A DNA stretch of 64,000 nt from Lysinibacillus sp. FSL W8-0992 (GTDB taxonomy: Bacteria > Bacillota > Bacilli > Bacillales_A > Planococcaceae): NCBI RefSeq assembly GCF_038008685.1, contig NZ_JBBOZQ010000001.1:3286001-3350000 (forward strand). The letters run 5' to 3'. Below are positions 9,783-16,701 of this stretch, piece after piece (the stretch's first letter is position 1; the number at the start of each line of letters is the position of its first letter). Below the pieces are notes generated by a model, which did no database searches, had not been told where the DNA came from, and saw only the letters and a program-made list of their open reading frames with translations. The translations under genes and the position numbers were made by a program.

Positions 9783-10319
9783 TTACGCTTTATTTTCATT
9801 TTCAAGCTCAGAAATATATTTTCGTACCATACTATAACTAATATCAGGATTAATTTGTCGCTTAATGCGAATATGAATTTCTTTTATGCCTACCCCCTGC
9901 TCCCGCATATCTCGAATCATCGATTTTAAAGGACCCGAGAGAGATTCCCTAGACAAGGCCGTGTATTTACTAAGCTCAATCAGCAAGTTGGTATTTTGTC
10001 GGCGGAGCTCCTTCAGCTCGTCGACGGCACAATTATACTCCGTTAGCTTTTTTTGTAACACCGCATTTTGCTGTGTCAATTTTTGCATGTCTTCAGTAAG
10101 CTTAGTATTTTGTTTTTTTAAATTTTTTCGCTCTTGTTCCAATACAATTTGCTTTTCATCTAAATCAATATGCATGGCATTATACAATTGTTCAATATGC
10201 ATTAATTCTTTATAGCGACTTTGCGTTAACATCATAAGTGTTTCTGTCGTTTTGACAGCAAGTGTGCCATCTTGCATTTTTTCACATGTTAATGCCGATA
10301 GATCCATTTTGTTCGTCAT
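9783..10319 (-). CDS. Hypothetical coiled-coil protein with C-terminal helix-turn-helix-like segment
   Basis: 178 residues. Residues about 50-115 form a charged coiled coil (repeated EQERKNLKKQNTKL-type heptads). The C-terminal 60 residues (SGPLKSMIRDMREQGVGIKE then ISYSMVRKYISELE) look like a small helical DNA-binding domain, similar in feel to plasmid KfrA-like or recombinase HTH segments. Function unknown. The gene lies about 100 bases behind an excellent sigma-A promoter overlapped by a Fur-box-like site, so its expression is probably iron-responsive. The promoter block recurs at 35.75-35.88 kb in front of a different gene. Confidence 0.6.
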   Translation of the reverse strand: MTNKMDLSALTCEKMQDGTLAVKTTETLMMLTQSRYKELMHIEQLYNAMHIDLDEKQIVLEQERKNLKKQNTKLTEDMQKLTQQNAVLQKKLTEYNCAVDELKELRRQNTNLLIELSKYTALSRESLSGPLKSMIRDMREQGVGIKEIHIRIKRQINPDISYSMVRKYISELENENKA

Positions 10320-10394
10320 TTTTTTCTCACTCCATTACTAAATTGTTCGTGTAATGGGATTGCTTTGTTTAACATCCTTCAGCTTCCTTTTATA

Positions 10395-10446
10395 TGATAA
10401 TCATTCTCATTTATCTTATCATAATGAGAAAAGCACATTTTGTCAA
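10395..10446 (-). promoter_or_regulatory. Sigma-A promoter overlapped by Fur-box-like site, copy 1
   Basis: On the minus strand: TTGACA (10446-10441), a 17-base spacer and TATGAT (10423-10418). Immediately downstream, TGAGAATGATTATCA (10409-10395) matches the Bacillus Fur 7-1-7 consensus TGATAATNATTATCA with one mismatch. It drives the coiled-coil gene. It belongs to a ~130-bp block (10358-10489) repeated at 35750-35877. Confidence 0.75.
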
Positions 10447-10481
10447 AATAAATAAGCTTCCTGTATCCATACAAGGAGCTC

Positions 10482-10818
10482 TAGTTAAAAAAACGAACCT
10501 TATTTTTACCTAAATATTTGATAACCTCATCACTAACTAAGAAAATGGTAACATATACAATTGCTATGTAAGTGTAAATAAAAAAGATTTCAACACCCCC
10601 TTCTGTTAAAAGCAAAAGTAGACATACACAAATAAATCCATGAGAAAAACAAGTAACATATGTTTAGTCTGAAGTGCAATCACTAAGGACGATAAAACGC
10701 TAATTGTAAATAGTATTAGAACAATTATCATACTCACTCTAAGTCTATTCCTAAAGGTACGATAAAGTTTAATATAAACCTTACAACGCAAAAGATAAAA
10801 TTTATCTAAATACTCCAC
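10482..10818 (-). pseudogene. Frameshifted copy of the small membrane protein gene at 20124-20480
   Basis: The frame starting at 10818 runs 70 codons to a stop at 10606 and contains VSMIIVLILFTISVLSS and TKHMLLVF. The neighbouring frame continues with LLTEGGVEIFFIYTYIAIVYVT to a stop at 10482. Together these track the 118-residue protein at 20.1 kb (VSIISVPILFTIGILASS, TKHILLAYM, LLTDWDIELFFIYTLIAFVYVT). So the gene is a duplicate broken by at least one frameshift near 10606 and probably another near the N-terminus, where the sequences diverge. Function unknown; several membrane helices. Confidence 0.75.
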
Positions 10819-10892
10819 AAGAAATATATTTACGATATTTTATACAAAATACTACAAATAATTTCTAATATTTTTCCTAAGGAGGGCTAAAG

Positions 10893-11540
10893 TTGATTAA
10901 AATTTTAGTTGTAGATGATCATAACTTAGTAGGTGAAGGCACAAAATTAATTCTAGAGCAAGAAAAGGATTTTAATGTTACTTTTGTTAACTCTAGTAAA
11001 AAAGCGCTAGATATTTTATTAACACATACATTTGATGTATTTATATTTGATTTAAACATGCCACAATTAAACGGCCAAGAACTTGCAAAAGAAGTTTCAA
11101 AAATTTCCCCTAAATCTAGCATTATTATTTATACTGGGTATGATATTGAACCACACTTCAATAAGTTAGTTTCTTCAGGTGTTTCAAGTTTTGTTGATAA
11201 AGTTGCATCAAAAGAAATACTTATAGCGGCAATTAGAGCAAGTTTAGAAGGTAACTCAATGATGCCAATAAATTTACTACAGCAATTAAAAATCCCTGAT
11301 AATAGTATAAATATTTTAGAGGGTTACCACTTATTAAAAAAATATAATCTCAGCAAAGATGAAGTTGAAACTCTTAAGCTTGTTATGGCAGAAAAAACAA
11401 ATAAAGAAATAGCAGCAGAATTATTTATTAGCCTACGAACTGTAGAATACCGTTTAACAAATATCTTCAAGAAATTAAATGTTAATTCTAGAATTAGCGC
11501 AATCAAAAAAATAGAGGAAATAGCCAAGCTGACTAAATAG
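10893..11540 (+). CDS. NarL/FixJ-type response regulator
   Basis: 215 residues. The receiver domain (1-120) has Asp8, Asp9 and the phospho-acceptor Asp53 (VFIFDLNMPQ). The C-terminal LuxR-type helix-turn-helix (about 150-210, KTNKEIAAELFISLRTVEYR) binds DNA. The start is TTG 10893 behind AAGGAGGG at 10879-10886. No histidine kinase gene is adjacent, so it is an orphan here. It ends 240 bases before the lasso precursor, with a terminator between, and is the natural candidate activator of that cluster; this is inference from position only. ComA/DegU-like in layout. Confidence 0.87.
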   Translation: MIKILVVDDHNLVGEGTKLILEQEKDFNVTFVNSSKKALDILLTHTFDVFIFDLNMPQLNGQELAKEVSKISPKSSIIIYTGYDIEPHFNKLVSSGVSSFVDKVASKEILIAAIRASLEGNSMMPINLLQQLKIPDNSINILEGYHLLKKYNLSKDEVETLKLVMAEKTNKEIAAELFISLRTVEYRLTNIFKKLNVNSRISAIKKIEEIAKLTK

Positions 11541-11553
11541 AAAATAATCTTAC

Positions 11554-11604
11554 AAAAACCGCAAATCAATTCGGGTAATACCGTAATTAATTTGCGGTTT
11601 TTTT
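11554..11604 (+). terminator. Terminator after the response regulator
   Basis: AAAAACCGCAAAT pairs with ATTTGCGGTTTTT, followed by more T. It lies 14 bases past the stop, so the regulator and the lasso cluster are separate transcription units. Confidence 0.85.
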
Positions 11605-11778
11605 GAGGTTTCTTTACGGTATTTAAAGTTATTTTTATGAGTTACTCTATAAATAGACCTTCTAGCAGAGGTAACATTGACAGGCAAAATTATTTAATCA
11701 TTGTAAGTTACTATACTTATAATTGGTTTATTTATTTTTCCGATCATTAATCTATAAAATAAGAAGGAGTGAAAGAAC

Positions 11779-11892
11779 ATGAAAAAGTTACAATCTGCTC
11801 AGGTAAAAAAGTATGGCGACTTCTTAACAGTTACCCTTTCTAAGAAAAGTAAGCCAGGTGATGGTAAATTTGGCCGTGGAAAAAAAGGTTAA
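11779..11892 (+). CDS. Lasso peptide precursor
   Basis: 37 residues, with AAGGAG at 11764-11769 placed for ATG 11779. The leader ends KKYGDFLTVTL. G at -8, F at -6 and T at -2 match lasso leaders such as lariatin (GKFARTTA), and Thr at -2 is needed for cleavage and threading. The predicted core is SKKSKPGDGKFGRGKKG: Ser1 would form an eight-residue macrolactam with Asp8, leaving the nine-residue tail GKFGRGKKG. The core has seven Lys/Arg and one Asp. Identification rests on the leader pattern and on the four lasso gene types that follow directly. Ser1 is uncommon, and the plug residue cannot be fixed from sequence (Phe11, Arg13 or Lys15/16). Confidence 0.85.
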   Translation: MKKLQSAQVKKYGDFLTVTLSKKSKPGDGKFGRGKKG

Positions 11893-11907
11893 TGAAATTT
11901 CGTTATG

Positions 11908-11927
11908 AGAGAGTCTTTTGACTCTCT
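11908..11927 (+). terminator. Attenuating hairpin between the lasso precursor and processing genes
   Basis: AGAGAGTC-TTTT-GACTCTCT, an 8-bp stem followed by pyrimidine-rich TCCCCTTTCT, 15 bases past the precursor stop. A partial terminator here would give more precursor than enzyme mRNA, a common RiPP arrangement. Strength is not known. Confidence 0.6.
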
Positions 11928-11980
11928 TCCCCTTTCTACTATACCTAGTTAAAAAAACATAAGAAAAGGTCGGTATTTTT

Positions 11981-12250
11981 ATGAAAATTGCTCGTAAGGA
12001 AGAAATTGCTACGACAGTTTTGGATCAAGAATGTATAATACTTGATTTAAAAAGAGGTCAATATTTCGGATTAGAAAATGCTCTGAAAGAGCTTTGGTTA
12101 GAAATTGAACACGAGTACAAAGATACAAAAATAATACTTACTAAGTGGAAAAAACATTTTAACCAAACTGAAGAAGAGTTGGCTCAAATTCTGTACGAAG
12201 CTATACGAGAGCTTGCAGATAAGCAACTAATCAAAATAAGAGACATTTGA
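11981..12250 (+). CDS. Lasso RiPP recognition element protein (PqqD-like, B1)
   Basis: 89 residues, a stand-alone RRE of the PqqD family. It should bind the leader peptide and present it to the peptidase. The pattern of a short beta region (CIILDLKRGQYFGLENALKELW) followed by helices matches lasso B1 proteins, where the xGxYFxLN-type turn precedes the first helix. Its last codon overlaps the next gene's TTG start (TTGA), implying coupled translation. It is the second gene of the cluster, after the precursor and the attenuating hairpin. Confidence 0.88.
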   Translation: MKIARKEEIATTVLDQECIILDLKRGQYFGLENALKELWLEIEHEYKDTKIILTKWKKHFNQTEEELAQILYEAIRELADKQLIKIRDI

Positions 12251-12711
12251 GAGGCAGATTTCCTATTATGAATGAGTGTTATTTTACAACAATACATGGA
12301 TTTGTAAGGTTTATACTGTTGGAATATGACTTTGAAGAAGCTTATGAAAAAATCGCTGTTCATATGTATCCCCTTTATGCAAGTGCAACTGATAGAAAGG
12401 TAAATGAAATTGATATAGACGAATTATATAGATTAGGTCAATTACTTTATAGACTGGATGAAGATGATCACCTTGTTACTTCATGTGTATCAATAGCAGT
12501 TACTATTCAAGCTATTTTGTTCAGTGGAGGTTATGAATCTGACTTATTAATAGGTGTTAAAAAAATCGATCAGAAGTTATTTTCTCACGCTTGGGTACAA
12601 TTGAAAAACGGAAAAAAGATTGATCCTAACAATAAAATCGAAGATTTAAAAGTTTTGCAAATCTATGATATGAGTAAATTTACTGAAAGGTGGGTATTGT
12701 CCTCGTTATGA
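12247..12711 (+). CDS. Lasso leader peptidase (B2, transglutaminase-like fold)
   Basis: Cysteine protease that removes the leader. From the TTG start it has 154 residues with the expected triad: Cys80 (LVTSCVSIAVTIQ), His114 (SHAWVQL) and Asp126 (KKIDPN), plus the conserved LLIGVKK strand. The start is uncertain: TTG 12247 overlaps the B1 stop, whereas ATG 12268 has GAGAGG at 12249-12254 in front and would shorten it by seven residues. It overlaps the synthetase gene by four bases (ATGA). Family assignment is firm from the triad and gene order. Confidence 0.9.
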   Translation: MRGRFPIMNECYFTTIHGFVRFILLEYDFEEAYEKIAVHMYPLYASATDRKVNEIDIDELYRLGQLLYRLDEDDHLVTSCVSIAVTIQAILFSGGYESDLLIGVKKIDQKLFSHAWVQLKNGKKIDPNNKIEDLKVLQIYDMSKFTERWVLSSL

Positions 12712-14699
12712 AAATATGGATTGTAATGCAAGGAAAGAACCACAAAAGATGGAATGATTGGTTAGAAAACTTAACACATTGGGCACGTGCAAATGTCATT
12801 CATGTTATGGACAAAGAAATGATGCATATGGCAGAAATAAAGGTTGAATATACAAATATAAATTTTAACAATTCCGATTCACAACAAAATTTTTCCCATC
12901 CAGTAGTAATCGATGGTTGGATAGATGGAAAATTCCATATATATTCGGATGGCGTTGATTCATTACCAGATTACCAAAGAAAAGATTTATTCACCGCCCT
13001 ACAGTATGAACCGGAAAAACTATTATGTAATTCTTACGGTGAATTTACGATAGCTTGTTGGAATGAGACGAATCTAGGTTTTATTGTTGCCACAGATATC
13101 TATGCAACACGCCCTGTTTATTATTGGATAAGCAAAGAAAAGGAATTATTTATTGCAAATGATATACGAGCTCTTTTATTAATAACTGAGATACCCTTTC
13201 TTATAGACGAGGAAATTTGTAAGATCTTTCCTACATCAGGTTTTGCTGTTGGAGAGAACGATTTCGAGGAACTTACTTTCTTTAAAGGTATTAAAAAAAT
13301 CCCACCAGCTACTATTGCTACATGGAATCACGATTCATTACAAATTAAAAGATATTGGGGTATGCCTCAATTGCTTGAGCAACCGGAAATAAAAATGGAT
13401 GCCATTCCTTACTTTCGTGAGGTGTTTCAAGAGGTTACAGCAAATCGTTTAAGAGGAAAAAAGCACATTATTGAGCTAAGTGGTGGGCTCGATTCGGCTA
13501 CTGTTACAGCAGCAGCGCTTACAGATGGCAATACGGAACGATTACTTGCTGTCAATATTTCTTTTACAGAGAACGACATGATTCTTAGTCACGATAAGGA
13601 TCTTGTAAAAAATATGATAAACGAATTAGGCATTCCTGGTGTTATTATTTTAGCTGACGCAACGGCTAAAATACCAAATGCAGAATTAGGAAGAGACCCA
13701 CTTTGGTTCATTGATGGACCAGAACCTAGAGCAAATGCCTTAGTCAATGAAACTTTCACGAAAATTGCTGAAGAATATGATGCTTTATCTGTTCTAACAG
13801 GTGAAGGTGGCGATTTTATTTTTAGTGGAGAAAAAGCTATAATTGACTCTTTTATACGACAGAAACGCTTTTCTGAACTATTTTATCTATTAAAAAAATG
13901 GTCTGGAGGAAATATTAAACAAATGTTTAAATTCGGTTTACAATACGGTATTTCTCCATTTATTCCTTATTTAGGCGAAAAACTTTATTATAATTTATTA
14001 TGGTCAGATAAAGAATACGAGTTACCAGAATTTTTTACAGCTGAACATTTGAAACGAGAAAAAAAAATTAATAAAGAGGAATATTTAAATTATAGAAAAA
14101 GTAAGGCTCTCAGGTCTTGGGGTAAAAGATATCATTATGATTTTCTTTGGCCACGTGCAAGATATATGGACTCTGTTGGTATCACGCTACCTACATATCA
14201 TCCTTTTTTAGATAGACGAATTATTGAATTTTCTTTCTCTGTACCTCCTGAACAGCATTTCGACATCATACAAGGAAAATCTGAAAAGTATGCTGGGTCG
14301 AAAATGCTCTTACGTAAAGCTTATGTTGATATTTTACCTTCATACATGTACAATCGCACATCAAAAACAACCTATTCACATATGGCAAGAAAAAGTTTTT
14401 TTAATGACCGTAAACAAATTCTGCAGTTATTTGATAAAAAGAAGAAAAATTTACAAGTTGCAGAACTTGGTATTATTAAAAGAGATATATTTTGGAAACA
14501 TTTACTTGCTATGGCTATTCGTTCGGAAGATCCAAATAATGATTTAGGCATGGGCTATCAATATATGAGAGCCATTATTGATTTGGAGATTTGGCTACAA
14601 GAAATGGAAAAAGGAAAAGAATATGTGCTCGAACGCTCCCGTCCTATTAAACCACGTCTATTAGGTGATATCGAGACTTTAAATTTGGGAGAAAAATAG
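12708..14699 (+). CDS. Lasso macrolactam synthetase (asparagine synthetase homologue, C)
   Basis: 663 residues. It should activate the core Asp8 side chain with ATP and close the amide bond to the core N-terminus. The N-terminal half is a glutamine amidotransferase-like fold without the catalytic Cys after Met, as expected for lasso C proteins that use an internal amine rather than ammonia. The PP-loop SGGLDS is at residues 258-263. The ATG overlaps the B2 stop (ATGA); an earlier in-frame GTG at 12690 lacks a ribosome site. The C-terminus (SRPIKPRLLGD) ends 49 bases before the first exporter gene. Confidence 0.93.
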   Translation: MKIWIVMQGKNHKRWNDWLENLTHWARANVIHVMDKEMMHMAEIKVEYTNINFNNSDSQQNFSHPVVIDGWIDGKFHIYSDGVDSLPDYQRKDLFTALQYEPEKLLCNSYGEFTIACWNETNLGFIVATDIYATRPVYYWISKEKELFIANDIRALLLITEIPFLIDEEICKIFPTSGFAVGENDFEELTFFKGIKKIPPATIATWNHDSLQIKRYWGMPQLLEQPEIKMDAIPYFREVFQEVTANRLRGKKHIIELSGGLDSATVTAAALTDGNTERLLAVNISFTENDMILSHDKDLVKNMINELGIPGVIILADATAKIPNAELGRDPLWFIDGPEPRANALVNETFTKIAEEYDALSVLTGEGGDFIFSGEKAIIDSFIRQKRFSELFYLLKKWSGGNIKQMFKFGLQYGISPFIPYLGEKLYYNLLWSDKEYELPEFFTAEHLKREKKINKEEYLNYRKSKALRSWGKRYHYDFLWPRARYMDSVGITLPTYHPFLDRRIIEFSFSVPPEQHFDIIQGKSEKYAGSKMLLRKAYVDILPSYMYNRTSKTTYSHMARKSFFNDRKQILQLFDKKKKNLQVAELGIIKRDIFWKHLLAMAIRSEDPNNDLGMGYQYMRAIIDLEIWLQEMEKGKEYVLERSRPIKPRLLGDIETLNLGEK

Positions 14700-14748
14700 C
14701 GTTTTTACTCCCATAGCTAAATAATATGACTACAATAAAGGTGAAAAA

Positions 14749-16701
14749 ATGGTGCGTAAACAGAAATGGCGATGTAAAGGACAATGGAATTATCTGAAAA
14801 GTGCCAGAGAAACTTCTACACTACTTCTTAATATGGTTTGGAAATCCGGACCCCTACTAACACTTTGCATAGTTATTTTTATTGTAGTGGATGCCACCAT
14901 CCCTATCATTCAATTATACGTTTCTAAAAAAATAATTGACGGTATTGTTGAACAAAATGAATTATATTATACAGAGTTATGGGCTATAGCTTATGCCCTC
15001 AGTTTAATTATTCTAAATATAGTAAAATCTATAGAATCATGGGTAAAAACATTACTTGCGGAACGCTCCATGATTACCGTTAATAGTTTTTTACTTGATG
15101 CCTTTGAACGTATTCCAGGTATGCGTTTCTTCGAAGACCCCCAGTATAGAGATAGGCTTGAAACGTTACGGGATCACGCTACTTGGTTACCTTTCCAATT
15201 AATTATGATCAGTGCAAATTTCATTACTGCAATACTTTCGTCGATTGGAATCATTTTAGTTATAGTCTATTTTTCCCCAGTGCTAGCTTTACTACTTGTT
15301 CTGTCTACTGGTCCATTTGCTTTTGTACAAAACCGTTACAACGAGATGGAATGGGATTATGCCAAAGAGTATGCACTGTTAAGAAGGAAAATGGATTACA
15401 TCCGGAGTTTATTACTTGGCAGACGTTCGGCAATGGAAGTCCGCTTGTTTGGTTTAGGAAGCTTCTTTTATAACATGTATAAATCAACTTTTGAACATTT
15501 ATATAGTACCTTTAGTAGAATTCAGATAAAAGGTTCTAATTGCACTGTGTTAACAAGTTTTTTATCAGGAATCGGAACAGGAATTGGTTACTTTTGGATA
15601 TTAATGAAGACCGGTTCAGGGAGTATGTCTATTGGAGATTTTGCTTTGTACTTAGGTGCCGTATTTCAATTATCTGTTTCTATGAGAGATATTGCTAAAG
15701 AAGGTGCGGATACTATTGATTTATGGAGAATGGGAAAAGATTTTATTCTTTTTATGAAAGCTGAAAAGGATATTGAAATTTCTTCTAAACCAGTTCCTAT
15801 TGCTAGTGAAGGTGCCCTATCAATCGAATTCAGAGATGTGTGTTTTCGCTATCCATATCAGGAATCAGTTCAAGAGGAAGGCCACTATCAATCATCTAAG
15901 GAAGACATAGAGGAAACAGAAGAGGCACATTTCTATGATGACCCTTATATAGATACTGATAAAGATTCTATTAAGAATACTGGATATGTTTTAGATCGTA
16001 TTAATTTCTCAGTCTCTCCGGGTGAAAAGGTGGCAATTGTGGGTGCTAATGGCTCTGGTAAAACAACACTTATCAAATTGCTTTGCCGTTTTTATGAATT
16101 TAATCAAGGCGAGATCAAGGTGAACGGTATTGATATTCGTAATCTCGATTTATACGAGCTAAGAAAGCAAATCTCAGTGGTATTCCAAGAGTTTGGGCGA
16201 TATGAAATGTCCATAAGAGAAAACATTGCCCTTGGTGATTTAAACGCCCAGCATAATGATGATAAAATTTTACACGCAGTACACTCAGCAAAATTGGAAA
16301 CAACTATTGCTGAATTACCCGAAAACCTTGACACAATGGTTGGTCCTGAATGGGGAGGTATTGACTTTTCAGGTGGACAATGGCAAAGAATTGCTTTAGC
16401 TAGAGCGCTTATGAGACAGGCAGGATTAGTTATTTTGGACGAACCATCTGCTGCGTTGGATATAAGAGCAGAATATGATATATTCCAACAGTTTAAGAAA
16501 CTTACACATGGCAAAACCGTTATTATGATTTCACATCGCTTCAGTACTGTGAGAATAGCTGACCGTATTCTTGTACTGAAGAATGGCAAGATTATAGAAG
16601 AAGGAAGCCATGAAACTCTTCTCAAAAAGAATGGGGAATATGCAAAAATGTTCCGCCTACAAGCTAAATCTTTTCTAGGGAAGGATGAGGTCTTTTGCTA
16701 A
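14749..16701 (+). CDS. ABC exporter half 1 of the lasso cluster (D1)
   Basis: 650 residues: six membrane helices (about 30-330) fused to an ATPase domain. Walker A GANGSGKTT is at 432-440, the signature is FSGGQWQRIA and Walker B is LVILDEPSAALD, all intact. An unusual acidic insertion of about 40 residues (about 371-412, rich in Glu, Asp and Tyr) sits between the first ATPase strand and Walker A. The ribosome site AAAGGTGA precedes ATG 14749. It overlaps D2 by seven bases. It probably exports the mature lasso peptide and gives self-protection, as a heterodimer with D2. Confidence 0.9.
   Translation: MVRKQKWRCKGQWNYLKSARETSTLLLNMVWKSGPLLTLCIVIFIVVDATIPIIQLYVSKKIIDGIVEQNELYYTELWAIAYALSLIILNIVKSIESWVKTLLAERSMITVNSFLLDAFERIPGMRFFEDPQYRDRLETLRDHATWLPFQLIMISANFITAILSSIGIILVIVYFSPVLALLLVLSTGPFAFVQNRYNEMEWDYAKEYALLRRKMDYIRSLLLGRRSAMEVRLFGLGSFFYNMYKSTFEHLYSTFSRIQIKGSNCTVLTSFLSGIGTGIGYFWILMKTGSGSMSIGDFALYLGAVFQLSVSMRDIAKEGADTIDLWRMGKDFILFMKAEKDIEISSKPVPIASEGALSIEFRDVCFRYPYQESVQEEGHYQSSKEDIEETEEAHFYDDPYIDTDKDSIKNTGYVLDRINFSVSPGEKVAIVGANGSGKTTLIKLLCRFYEFNQGEIKVNGIDIRNLDLYELRKQISVVFQEFGRYEMSIRENIALGDLNAQHNDDKILHAVHSAKLETTIAELPENLDTMVGPEWGGIDFSGGQWQRIALARALMRQAGLVILDEPSAALDIRAEYDIFQQFKKLTHGKTVIMISHRFSTVRIADRILVLKNGKIIEEGSHETLLKKNGEYAKMFRLQAKSFLGKDEVFC

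Noticed and set aside
10319-10375. A 30-codon frame ahead of the coiled-coil gene considered as a leader peptide
   Set aside because: The equivalent position in the second promoter copy has no start codon, so it is not conserved.
11554-11604. CCGCAA/TTGCGG pair considered as a ComA-type box before the lasso cluster
   Set aside because: The arms are in terminator order with a T run and directly follow the response regulator stop.
11676-11723. TTGACA at 11677-11682 with TATACT or TATAAT considered as the lasso promoter
   Set aside because: The distances are 29 and 35 bases, far from the 16-18 needed, so no promoter was called.
16104-16625. A 173-residue minus-strand frame inside the D1 exporter
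   Set aside because: It mirrors the ATPase coding sequence and has no ribosome site; the plus-strand motifs are intact.
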